From Fuerstiella sp. (GTDB lineage: Bacteria > Planctomycetota > Planctomycetia > Planctomycetales > Planctomycetaceae), in assembly GCA_022843805.1 (NCBI GenBank), contig JALHMY010000006.1, forward strand, positions 94,722 through 158,721: a stretch of DNA of 64,000 bases, given 5' to 3'. The notes under the pieces were generated by a model. The model saw only the letters and a program-made list of their open reading frames with translations. It did not search any database and was not told the origin of the DNA. Each line of letters starts with the position of its first letter. Position 1 is the first letter of the stretch. Made by a program: the position numbers and the translations under genes. Positions 17,740 through 25,840 of this stretch are shown one piece after another.

Positions 17740-18582
17740 ATGCGTGTACTCCCGATTTGCGTTTGTATACCGGTACTCAATGAAGAACGAAACCTGCCTG
17801 AATGTCTGGCATCGCTGGGTCAGGCCTTCAGCGAAGTCGTGGTCGTGGACTCCGGCAGTAAAGATCAGACTTGCTTCATTGCAAAGGAGGCGGGAGCAAG
17901 AGTAATTCAGTTTCAATGGGATGGCCACTTTCCAAAGAAACGGAACTGGGCACTTCAAAATGGTGATTTTCAGTCCCCATGGGTCCTGTTTCTGGATGCG
18001 GATGAGCGGCTGACCAGCGAGTTCATTGAAGAGTTGCAGAAGACGATTCCCGGGACAAAACACTCTGGATTCTGGCTGTCTTATCGCAACTGGTTTATGG
18101 GGCGGCCGTTAAAGCATGGCGACATCATGCGAAAGCTTGCATTGTTTCGCATTGATGCCGGAAGGTATGAACAGTTTCCGGAGAGCTGGTGGAGTCATCT
18201 GGACATGGAGGTTCACGAACATCCGGTATTGGATGGAACGACCGGAGCAATACATGCGGCTCTCGAACACCATGACTATCGGGGCCTGCATCAATATATT
18301 GCGCGGCATAACGAGTACTCCACCTGGGAAGCCAATCGATATCAGTGGCTGCGCCAGTCGGGTGCTGAGGCATGGAAAGCGCTGAATTCACGGCAAAGGT
18401 TTAAGTATCGCTATTTGGAAAGCTGGTGGCTTTCATGGTTTTATTTTGCCGTGGCGTACATCGGGAAACGCGGTTTTCTGGATGGCCGGGCAGGGTGGCA
18501 CTTTACCTGTATGAAAAAGCGGTATCTTCAGGATATCCGTCTGAAGATCTCGGAACGGAAGGCCGCAGGGGGCTCTGGCTGA
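17740..18582 (+). CDS. glycosyltransferase family 2 (WaaE/KdtX-like)
   Basis: A 280-residue GT2 resembling beta-1,4-glucosyltransferases of the WaaE/KdtX group. The GT2 core is ICVCIPVLNEERNLPECLAS, VVVVDSGSKDQTCFIAKE and the metal-binding FLDADERLTSEF. GHFPKKRNWALQ is typical of the subgroup. The C-terminal part has MEVHEHPVLDGTTG and LHQYIARHNEYSTWEA, then an amphipathic segment (WWLSWFYFAVAYIGKRGFLDG) that should sit on the membrane. It is the last gene of the glycan cluster; a promoter for the next, separate unit lies 160 bases downstream. Confidence 0.88.
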   Translation: MRVLPICVCIPVLNEERNLPECLASLGQAFSEVVVVDSGSKDQTCFIAKEAGARVIQFQWDGHFPKKRNWALQNGDFQSPWVLFLDADERLTSEFIEELQKTIPGTKHSGFWLSYRNWFMGRPLKHGDIMRKLALFRIDAGRYEQFPESWWSHLDMEVHEHPVLDGTTGAIHAALEHHDYRGLHQYIARHNEYSTWEANRYQWLRQSGAEAWKALNSRQRFKYRYLESWWLSWFYFAVAYIGKRGFLDGRAGWHFTCMKKRYLQDIRLKISERKAAGGSG

Positions 18583-18741
18583 CTGTGAGCTCCTCTGAAC
18601 GCCTTCCCGACAGAAGGAAAATTTGCTGTGGATTTGGCCAAAAGTATCGCGAAAACAGCCCAATCTGCGGAAATTCCGCCGTCGAGGCTTTTGGTATCTC
18701 TGGTAATTTAGGGAAATATTGTCGAACTTGAGGATGGGTAT

Positions 18742-18771
18742 TTGACACCACCTGGGCGTTCACTCTGTAAT
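18742..18771 (+). promoter_or_regulatory. sigma70-type promoter of the PEP-CTERM gene
   Basis: A consensus -35 TTGACA (18742-18747) is followed by an 18-base spacer and TGTAAT (18766-18771), five of six matches to the -10 consensus. The start codon at 18845 is 74 bases downstream of the -10 box. This is the best housekeeping promoter visible in the window. It sits between the end of the glycan cluster and a gene with its own terminator, which supports a monocistronic PEP-CTERM unit. Confidence 0.65.
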
Positions 18772-18778
18772 GTAGGTG

Positions 18779-18800
18779 CACAGATTCTCATGAGTCTGTG
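18779..18800 (+). promoter_or_regulatory. imperfect inverted repeat in the leader of the PEP-CTERM gene
   Basis: Arms CACAGA (18779-18784) and TCTGTG (18795-18800) flank a 10-base centre; 8 of 11 base pairs match. It lies a few bases downstream of the expected transcription start, so it could be an operator or a 5' UTR hairpin. There is no further evidence for either. Confidence 0.35.
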
Positions 18801-18844
18801 TGGTTTGCAAACCTGATTGATCAATAGAATGAGGGAGAATGCGT

Positions 18845-19531
18845 ATGAGAACTTTGACAGGGTGTCTGGCCCTGGCTGCCGTGGTGATGTGCACGTCAGC
18901 CGTTCAGGCAGAATTGCTGATCGACAACTTTTCGAATTCGGCCGTCACGGATACCCTGATCGGGTCCGGTACGGGAACTTTGGTGAATCTGGACGACGAT
19001 GTTGCCGGTACTCGCCGGTTCTCACTGCAGTCCGGATTCCTCAACGCGACACATGGGGGCGGTGGAATCAATGTCGCCTCAACGACAGGTTCTCAGTTCC
19101 GGCTAACCTATAACTTCACAACCCCTGTGGATTTGAAGTCACCGATTGGACGCGACAATGCTGGCAATCCACTGCGATTGAACCTGTTTGGCGCATTGAC
19201 CGGGGGAACACTGGATCTGCTTGTCAAATACTCGAATGACGGAGGAGCGACATTCAAGCAGTTTGCCGCGGTCAGCCTTGCGGCAGCCGGTATTCAGTCC
19301 TTCAACAGTCTGATTCCAGACCTCGGGACGATTGCTGCGAATGTTAATCGAATTGAGATGGACTTCCGGGTGACTTCACAGACTGGAGCCAATCCGGTTG
19401 TATTCAGTCAGTCAGGTGCTACGGTCACGGCGGTTCCGGAACCTGCATCACTTGCACTTCTGGGTTTGACTGCCATTGGCGGCATTTTTGCGATTCGTCG
19501 CCGCAATCCGCTGACAGTTGTTGAAAACTGA
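18845..19531 (+). CDS. PEP-CTERM sorting domain-containing secreted protein
   Basis: A 228-residue exported protein. The N-terminal signal peptide is MRTLTGCLALAAVVMCTSAV with a probable cleavage after QA. The mature part is a beta-rich domain with no motif I recognise. The C-terminus has the complete PEP-CTERM tripartite signal: VPEP (residue ~199), a hydrophobic helix (ASLALLGLTAIGGIFAI) and a basic RRRN tail. An exosortase should recognise VPEP and anchor or release the protein at the surface, and the exosortase gene follows 330 bases downstream. ATG 18845 is chosen over ATG 18839 because GAGGGAG (18831-18837) is correctly spaced only for the former. Confidence 0.9.
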   Translation: MRTLTGCLALAAVVMCTSAVQAELLIDNFSNSAVTDTLIGSGTGTLVNLDDDVAGTRRFSLQSGFLNATHGGGGINVASTTGSQFRLTYNFTTPVDLKSPIGRDNAGNPLRLNLFGALTGGTLDLLVKYSNDGGATFKQFAAVSLAAAGIQSFNSLIPDLGTIAANVNRIEMDFRVTSQTGANPVVFSQSGATVTAVPEPASLALLGLTAIGGIFAIRRRNPLTVVEN

Positions 19532-19599
19532 TTTGAAAAGACAGTTCTGTGGACTTTGACGTTCGTTAAAGCCCGCAGAATATGCATTTATACAACTGA

Positions 19600-19633
19600 A
19601 CCGTATCCGGCAGACTGTCGGGTACGGTTTTTT
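19600..19633 (+). terminator. intrinsic terminator after the PEP-CTERM gene
   Basis: A hairpin with 10-bp arms (ACCGTATCCG / CGGGTACGGT, one wobble pair) and a 9-base loop occupies 19600-19628. It runs directly into a T6 tract (19628-19633). It should stop transcription between the PEP-CTERM gene and the exosortase gene. Confidence 0.85.
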
Positions 19634-19861
19634 GTTTTCATCGCATTGATTGGGCATTGTTTCCTTTTTGCGTCCTGGTGAAAAAATTGAAACGCCCTGT
19701 TGCAGCGTCAGGCGAAATCTTTAGGGAAACATTGCAAGCACGACGTTCGGTCGTCATTCTTGAGTGGTTGGATAGAGATCATTGCTGAGAAGCAGAAGTC
19801 AGCTGAACACGCGTGTTGAAGTTCGAATCGAAGTTTCGTGGATTTCGCTCTGGTTTGGTAA
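19634..19861. other. intergenic region before the exosortase gene
   Basis: After the terminator, about 230 bases hold no gene. A short perfect dyad, ACGAC / GTCGT around a 5-base loop (19740-19754), is the only structure seen. The exosortase promoter must lie here because the terminator isolates it from upstream transcription, but no convincing -35/-10 pair was found. Confidence 0.5.
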
Positions 19862-21523
19862 ATGACTATGAAGGCTCGTTCAGGAGTAGCCGGGCAAACT
19901 CAGCGATCGTGGCTGATCGGAGTTTTGATCATGGCGCTGCTTCATTCCCGATTTCTGTGGGAATGGGGTTCGTGGATGTGGCAGCGGGACCACTATCAGT
20001 TTTATCCGCTTATTGTGCTGGGTTTCGTCGGTCTGATCTGGCAGCGAATGCCGGAGGTGCGGTGGCCTGCGAGTCCGTTATTTTCAGTACGGGTCGCCAT
20101 TTATCTTTTTGCTTCTGCCAGTCTGTTCTTTGTGGCGGCATGGCTTAGAAATGGTCACTGGCTGGGGCTGATCGCTTTCCTGGCATCGCTGTGGACGTCC
20201 GTCTGGTTTTTTGGAGGGAAGTCGGCGGCCGACCAGTTCAGAGGGCCCATGCTGTTTCTCATACTGCTGGTGCCACTGCCAGTCGAACTGGATACGAGGT
20301 GCATCATCGAGCTTCAGAAAGTGGCCACGTGGCTGGCGAGTGGAGTGCTGGACCTGAGATCGGTGCGTCACACCGTATCCGGTGTTGCGATCAGAACTTC
20401 TGAGAAGACTTTTATGGTCGAGGAGGCCTGCAGCGGCATTCATTCGCTGTTTTCTGCGTTATCGGCCATGATGTTCCTCGGTATCTTCTGTCGCTATAAC
20501 GCCATTCGGCTGTTACTGACGGCCGTGCAGACGATCTTTTGGGTTCTGGTGGCGAATGTCTTTCGCGTTTTCCTGATTGTGTATGCGGACGCTCGATGGA
20601 ACATCCCTCTTGACGCTGGATGGCGACATGATGCTCTGGGATTCCTGACCTATGCGATCGTACTGATTTTTGCCCTGAGTACGGATCAGCTTCAGAGATT
20701 TCTGTTTCCCTTCACAAAGGGGGCGATGGTGGAGGTACAGGAAGATTTCATCAAACGCATTGTACAGCCGTGGAACAGGTTCATTGCTCGCACTTTTGAT
20801 GACCGAAGGCTGAGTGGGCGCAGAGCGGTGACTGCGATGGTGGTGACTGTGCTGCTGACATATCTGCCAGTTGGAGGACTTGTCGCGGCCCAGCATTTCA
20901 TGGCCAGTCGGGAGTCGGTTGGTGAGGTTCCCGCGAGCGCTGGCGCTATGCCTGAGATGTCGGAGAACCGATTGCCAGCCGCTGTGGAAGGATGGTCGCG
21001 CGGGGCGTTTGAAAGTATCAACAGGGAAGCCGGTGATATTCTTGGAATGAGTTCATCAGTGTGGCAATATTCCGGGTATGGGATGAATCCGGTTGTATCA
21101 GCTGACGGCTACTATTCGGAATGGCACGATCTTGCGTATTGTTATACGGCAATCGGATGGGAGTTGCAGGACGCGGTGAACGGAAAAGTCATGGTTGGTG
21201 AACTTGAAATTCCCCACACTCGACTGCGCCTCTATAAAAATTCAGGAGAATCTGCTGTTGTTTACTTCTCCTGTTTTGATTCGCGAAAATTGCCCGTGAC
21301 TCCGCCGGAGGCGTCTCGCAGTTTTATGCGGATGCTGAAAGATCGTCTGGTATCCGGCGGATTAAGTACGGCAGCAAAGTCGGATTTTGATCCTCCGGTG
21401 TTTCAAATTCAGCTATTGTGCGAGTCACGGGGCGAACTGCTGCCTCACGAACTGAATTCTCTCGAAACTCTGTTTTATACAGCTCGGTCCCGCGTTCTGA
21501 ATGAGGATGATGCAGGTCTATAA
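19862..21523 (+). CDS. exosortase with C-terminal EpsI-like domain (XrtU-type candidate)
   Basis: A 553-residue transpeptidase-like membrane protein expected to process PEP-CTERM substrates. The first ~285 residues form the multi-pass exosortase core. The three catalytic residues are visible: Cys190 in VEEACSGIHSLFSAL, Arg235 in ANVFRVFLIV and His256 in WRHDALGFLTY. Another hydrophobic segment (AVTAMVVTVLLTYLPVGGLV) follows, then a ~200-residue extracytoplasmic domain with YSGYGMNPVVSADGYYSEW and WHDLAYCYTAIGWE, reminiscent of the EpsI-type domain fused to some exosortases. The length and fusion fit the planctomycete-specific exosortase U class, which I infer rather than prove. The stop is immediately followed by the TPR gene's ATG. 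Confidence 0.88.
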   Translation: MTMKARSGVAGQTQRSWLIGVLIMALLHSRFLWEWGSWMWQRDHYQFYPLIVLGFVGLIWQRMPEVRWPASPLFSVRVAIYLFASASLFFVAAWLRNGHWLGLIAFLASLWTSVWFFGGKSAADQFRGPMLFLILLVPLPVELDTRCIIELQKVATWLASGVLDLRSVRHTVSGVAIRTSEKTFMVEEACSGIHSLFSALSAMMFLGIFCRYNAIRLLLTAVQTIFWVLVANVFRVFLIVYADARWNIPLDAGWRHDALGFLTYAIVLIFALSTDQLQRFLFPFTKGAMVEVQEDFIKRIVQPWNRFIARTFDDRRLSGRRAVTAMVVTVLLTYLPVGGLVAAQHFMASRESVGEVPASAGAMPEMSENRLPAAVEGWSRGAFESINREAGDILGMSSSVWQYSGYGMNPVVSADGYYSEWHDLAYCYTAIGWELQDAVNGKVMVGELEIPHTRLRLYKNSGESAVVYFSCFDSRKLPVTPPEASRSFMRMLKDRLVSGGLSTAAKSDFDPPVFQIQLLCESRGELLPHELNSLETLFYTARSRVLNEDDAGL

Positions 21524-23155
21524 ATGCTGGACAACATGAGATCGTACTGGCGGCGAACAATACGCCGAATGAAATCGGCAGATTTCTTTTCTGGCGGGTG
21601 GTGGCGCAATTCTGTTCCGGCCTGGCTCAGGCCAGGATTCTACTGGACGCTGATCACGTTTCCTTTTCGTCTGTTCATGGCGGCATGGAGCGAGCGACGG
21701 CTGACGAACCTGCTTTGGAGTCTGCCGGCGGTTCTGGCCATCATTGTTGTGGCCCTCGCATTTCATCGATTGCGTTTGCAGGCCCGGTCAATATCGCATA
21801 TCTACTGGCAGGATGCGAAAGTTGCCATGAAGGCAAAGGACTTTACGCGAGCCGAAATGCTGCTGGACAGAGTACTGTTCGAAAATGGCGCTTACATGAA
21901 TGAAGCGAAGCATGACCTGTTCCAGGTGCTGTCTGAATCTGGCAGGAAGGACCAGGCTCAGTTGCTGGTCAAGTCATTGGCGCCCGATGATTCGACCGGA
22001 ACGCCGGAGCTGCATCAGCAGATGGCAATCCTGCTCGCCGAAACGGCTTCAACGAAGAGTTCCGCCAAAGAACTGAGCGTGCTTCATCATCATCTGAAGT
22101 CTGCAGGAGAGAAAGCATCTGCTCAGCTGGATCTTGCATGGGGACGATACTACATCGCTGTCAGGGATCTTCCGTCCGCTCGAAAGTATCTCGAATCCGC
22201 AGCTGCAGAATTCCCTCAGCTCTGGAGTGCGGTTGGTGATATCAGTCTTCGGCTTGGCGATATGCAGGGGGCTGCAGCAGGCTTTGATCAGGCACATCAG
22301 CATCTCGCGCAGCAGCTTAAAGAATCCGGCCCGGATGCCAGAGATGTGCGAAAAGATTTTGTGGGCATATTGATGGCGCAAAGTCGAATCGTTGAAAAGC
22401 GTGAAACAGCCGTCAGTCTCATGGAAGAGGCAAGTACGGTGCTGACTGAAGGAATCAAATCAGACCCGGACGGCGAATGGAATAAATCTCTGGCACTGGT
22501 TTATGTCAGTTTTCACGAGCTTCTGGCAGCGGAAGGAGGTCATGAGATCAGCGAACTTCTGGCTCCACTTTCAAAGGCTTTGGAACAGGATCCCAATTGT
22601 GGTGCTGCTCTGAGCCTCCTGATGAAATACTCGGATGCAGATCTTAAAGGTGGGGGCAGTGTGCGTACGCTGCTTGCAAAAGTTGTGGCCGAAGGACGCG
22701 AGTCCGCACTGGCTCACCTGGCACTGGGAAACGTTTATGCTCGGGAGAATGACATTGAGAACGCCATTTTTCATTTTGAACGAGCCATCTCAATTAACCC
22801 AAAGCTCGCCGATGTCATGAACAACCTTGCCTGGTCACTCGCTCATGAGTCCGGAAAACCCAACCTTGAACGCGCTTTGGGTCTGATTAACTCGGCTTTG
22901 GAAGAACGTCCCAACGATGCCAGTTTCCTTGATACTCGAGGCACCATTCTTATGAAAATGGGGCGGCATCGCGAAGCTCTTGACGACCTGGAAAAATCCA
23001 TTACGGGGGTTCGCGATCCGGCTCCCGTCCACAATAAACTGGCTGCCATTTATCAGCAGCTGGGTAAAATGGACATGGCCAATCAGCACCGTGTCGTTGA
23101 ACAGGAGATTCTTGAGAAGCGTCGCGGACAAAAAGTGACCGCCGATCAAAAGTGA
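21524..23155 (+). CDS. membrane-anchored tetratricopeptide repeat protein, exosortase partner
   Basis: A 543-residue protein with an N-terminal cytoplasmic stretch, one transmembrane helix (LLWSLPAVLAIIVVALAF, residues ~62-80) and a long helical repeat region. TPR units are clearest at the C-terminus: ALAHLALGNVYARENDIENA, then AIFHFERAISINPKLADVMN and LDTRGTILMKMGRHREALDD. The start ATG directly abuts the exosortase stop (TAA-ATG), so the two are cotranscribed and probably act together. A scaffold role in secretion or sorting is likely; no catalytic motif is present. Confidence 0.82.
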   Translation: MLDNMRSYWRRTIRRMKSADFFSGGWWRNSVPAWLRPGFYWTLITFPFRLFMAAWSERRLTNLLWSLPAVLAIIVVALAFHRLRLQARSISHIYWQDAKVAMKAKDFTRAEMLLDRVLFENGAYMNEAKHDLFQVLSESGRKDQAQLLVKSLAPDDSTGTPELHQQMAILLAETASTKSSAKELSVLHHHLKSAGEKASAQLDLAWGRYYIAVRDLPSARKYLESAAAEFPQLWSAVGDISLRLGDMQGAAAGFDQAHQHLAQQLKESGPDARDVRKDFVGILMAQSRIVEKRETAVSLMEEASTVLTEGIKSDPDGEWNKSLALVYVSFHELLAAEGGHEISELLAPLSKALEQDPNCGAALSLLMKYSDADLKGGGSVRTLLAKVVAEGRESALAHLALGNVYARENDIENAIFHFERAISINPKLADVMNNLAWSLAHESGKPNLERALGLINSALEERPNDASFLDTRGTILMKMGRHREALDDLEKSITGVRDPAPVHNKLAAIYQQLGKMDMANQHRVVEQEILEKRRGQKVTADQK

Positions 23156-23493
23156 TCGGCAGTTGCTTCGGTCTTGTCCCGGAAGGCCGATTCTGACAAT
23201 GCCGGAGGTGATCGTGTTGTGAGGCGGTTTGCAAGTCGCCCCCTTGATTTTCCTCAGTTCTCCTCCTCCACGGAGGTATCACTAATTACTCACGAAAAGG
23301 GTTCGTCTGTATACATCTACTGGGTGCACACCCGCTGGCACAGAGATTCTTCCAAAATTAGGACAAGTCTTATTGGAGGTAGTTCGAAAATCCTTCGGTT
23401 GCTCGCGATGGTTTCGAGTCGGAGTTTCTTAAGGATGAGTAACTTCACTGGCAGCGTGCCAGTCGCACCATGACAGAATCCCTGGAGATAACG
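23156..23493. other. intergenic region between TPR and PilZ genes
   Basis: About 340 bases without a supported gene. The small open frames here lack ribosome sites and family features. A TGGCAC at 23336-23341 resembles half of a sigma54 site but lacks a matching -12 element. Nothing else was recognised. Confidence 0.4.
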
Positions 23494-24192
23494 ATGCCGC
23501 AGTCGACTCGCTTTTACGGTATTCACCGACTAATTTCGGAAGAGCGAATTTCGATGCCGGGAGTTTCATCGGAGACCATGGTTCCGGTGTACGTGGAACG
23601 TGGCCGAGTTCGCACGCAGGTGAATGTGCTTGAAGCTGCCGGGTTCGATTTGCGAGTTCTGTCAACGGTTAAAATTCCGGCAGGAAGCGAGGTTCGTGTC
23701 ATTACAGAATCTGGGTTTCCCGCTTCCGAGTCCACATTCCCGGGAGTTGTTCACAACTCCAGATCGGGAACGCTTCGCACCGAATGTGGAATTGTGCTGA
23801 GTCGGCGAGTACCACCGGAACTTGAATTGATGTGCAACGCCGGACTTCGCATCAATCTGCGATTTCAATGCTGTGTCAGTGGCGAGGTTCAGTGGGGAAA
23901 CTCTGAGGCTCGCACTCGTGCAACCGTGCTGAACTATTCTCGTCATGGAGTCTGTTTGCGGTCTGATACCGTCGCAATCCCGGGAGAACCGTTTCGATTT
24001 TTCTGGGATCACCAGTCAGTGCGATATAGCCGATTGGCTGGCGGCAGCCAGTGTGTCCTGGGCACCGTTCGATGGGCTACGGGCGAAGAAGGCCTGAGTC
24101 TCGCAGGATGTGAATTAACGCGTTCTCTGGGATATGTTATGTCTGGCATCGATGACAGACTGCTGCAGGAGATTCAAAAGGGCCAGCGATGA
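23494..24192 (+). CDS. PilZ domain protein (cyclic di-GMP receptor candidate)
   Basis: A 232-residue cytoplasmic protein with two similar halves. The second half has the complete PilZ ligand signature: RxxxR (R119-INL-R123) followed 23 residues later by NxSxxG (N147-YSRH-G152). The first half (from PVYVERGRVRTQVNVLEAAGF) looks like a degenerate PilZ or YcgR-N-like barrel without these residues. It should bind cyclic di-GMP and pass the signal to a partner. The neighbouring exosortase/EPS genes make control of matrix production plausible, but no partner is proven. ATG 23494 is favoured over ATG 23470 because TGGAG at 23483-23487 lies 6 bases upstream. Confidence 0.75.
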   Translation: MPQSTRFYGIHRLISEERISMPGVSSETMVPVYVERGRVRTQVNVLEAAGFDLRVLSTVKIPAGSEVRVITESGFPASESTFPGVVHNSRSGTLRTECGIVLSRRVPPELELMCNAGLRINLRFQCCVSGEVQWGNSEARTRATVLNYSRHGVCLRSDTVAIPGEPFRFFWDHQSVRYSRLAGGSQCVLGTVRWATGEEGLSLAGCELTRSLGYVMSGIDDRLLQEIQKGQR

Positions 24193-24316
24193 TGGCGGCT
24201 CGGTCCGGGGAATTGTGTGACACCGTGCCGGTTTTGGAGACGCGGTTGACAATACTGTTCAGGGATCATTCTAATGGGAGGATTAGAATTGTTGCCTGTG
24301 GACAGGATTGAAGAAA

Positions 24317-25792
24317 ATGTCCGATCATTTGTCGATGCGGCCTCCCCGACGTGTGTGTTTGTCTGCGCGCCTGCAGATTGCCCTGGTTGCTTTGAATCGC
24401 TGGTATGCTGTCGGGCTGCTGTTGTGCCTGCCGGCCTGTAGCAGGGTTGGCGAAGAATCGGCAGCGGAGGTGGTTGCAGAACTGCCCGTCATTGACGCTT
24501 CGCTGTTGACCGTTGAGATGCAATCCTGGCCGAAAACGGTCCGCAGCCATGGAAGTCTCGTGGCAGATGAAGCTGCCGTGGTTGGCAGCCGTCTCGAGGG
24601 CCGGGTTGAAGACGTCTATGTGGACCTGGGAGACACCGTCAAAGCGGGCGCCCCGCTTGTCACGCTCAGTCAGGCACAATTCACCCTGAAAGTGGCTCAG
24701 GCAGAGGCTCAGTTGCTGCAGACCCGTTCCGCGGTGGGTCTGAACGATGGCGAGCCGGTATCACAGCTGAACCCGGAGAACTCACCACCGGTGCTCGAAC
24801 AAAAAGCTCTCTGGAATGAAGCGAGGGCGAATGTCGAGCGTGCCATGCAGCTGCGTGATCGAAATTCCATCACCGTTGCTGACTTTGAACAGGTCGCTGC
24901 GACTGCAGCCGTGACTGAGGCGCGATATAAGTCGGCGTTAAACAGCGTTCGTGAAAAAATTGCGTTGATTGGAGTGCGGGAAGCGGAATTGTCTCTGGCG
25001 CGGGAAGAGTTGAATGACACGGTGATAAGAGTACCGTTTGACGGTTTAATTCAGCAAAAACAGGTTTCAGCGGGCACATATGTCCGGATCGGGGATTCGA
25101 TAGCGACCGTTGTTCGTACCGATGTGCTCCGTTTTCGCGGAACAATTCCTGAACGTCATGCTTTGTCGCTGACAAAAGGTCAGTCTGTTGAACTGCAGAT
25201 CGAGTCTGTTCCGGCGCCGGTCAGTGTCAGGGTGACTCGAATCAGTCCGGCACTTGACCTTTTGAGTCGGTCGCTGCTGTTTGAGGCTGTCGTGGAAAAT
25301 AGTGATGGCGGCCTTCGCAGCGGCTTATTTGCAGAAGCAACTGTCGTGATCGATTCGCAGTCGCAGGCAATTGTTATTCCGCAGTCGGCTCTGAGTGAGT
25401 TTGCGGGGGCCGAGAAAGTCTGGAAGGTCGTGGACGGAAAGTGCCGGGAGCAGGCGGTTCTGGCGGGAGAACGGCGCGGGCAGCTGGTCGAGATTCTGGA
25501 AGGATTAGAGTCCGGAGATGTAGTTTTGCAGGATGCGGCTTTGGGTAAACCGGCATTGATTCGGATGCCTGTAAAGCTGGATGAGACTCTGGAGTCATCC
25601 CGACTTTCAAACCGGAGCACAGATAAATCGTCTGATCCGGGCGGCTTACCGTCTGCCATCAGTTCGATCACTGAGCCGCCTGAGCCGACGGAAGACGAGA
25701 AGCCGACGGCAAACGGCGTGAAATCAGCGGCTGTACAATCGGGGGCAAAGGAGAGCGGTTCTGAGGCCGCGTCGAGCGAAAACTCGGAATAA
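24317..25792 (+). CDS. RND efflux periplasmic adaptor lipoprotein (HlyD/MexA family)
   Basis: A 491-residue membrane-fusion protein. The N-terminal signal ends in a lipobox-like LLLCLPAC with Cys41 as the lipidation site. The adaptor fold follows: lipoyl half-motif GSRLEGRVEDVYVDLGDTVK near residues 91-110, a long coiled-coil hairpin (SQAQFTLKVAQAEAQLL... to ...EAELSLAREELNDT), then VPFDGLIQQKQVSAGTYVRIGD and beta-barrel and membrane-proximal domains ending near residue 430. The C-terminal ~60 residues are Ser/Glu/Pro-rich and disordered. ATG 24317 has AGGA at 24304-24307. It precedes the permease by 48 bases. Confidence 0.88.
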   Translation: MSDHLSMRPPRRVCLSARLQIALVALNRWYAVGLLLCLPACSRVGEESAAEVVAELPVIDASLLTVEMQSWPKTVRSHGSLVADEAAVVGSRLEGRVEDVYVDLGDTVKAGAPLVTLSQAQFTLKVAQAEAQLLQTRSAVGLNDGEPVSQLNPENSPPVLEQKALWNEARANVERAMQLRDRNSITVADFEQVAATAAVTEARYKSALNSVREKIALIGVREAELSLAREELNDTVIRVPFDGLIQQKQVSAGTYVRIGDSIATVVRTDVLRFRGTIPERHALSLTKGQSVELQIESVPAPVSVRVTRISPALDLLSRSLLFEAVVENSDGGLRSGLFAEATVVIDSQSQAIVIPQSALSEFAGAEKVWKVVDGKCREQAVLAGERRGQLVEILEGLESGDVVLQDAALGKPALIRMPVKLDETLESSRLSNRSTDKSSDPGGLPSAISSITEPPEPTEDEKPTANGVKSAAVQSGAKESGSEAASSENSE

Positions 25793-25840
25793 CCGATTTG
25801 AAGTGGGCCGACTGTAAAAGGTTTAGCTGGAGAATTCGCT

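Noticed and set aside
23336..23355. Possible sigma54 promoter before the PilZ gene
   Set aside because: TGGCAC is present but the -12 element does not match TTGC at the required spacing.
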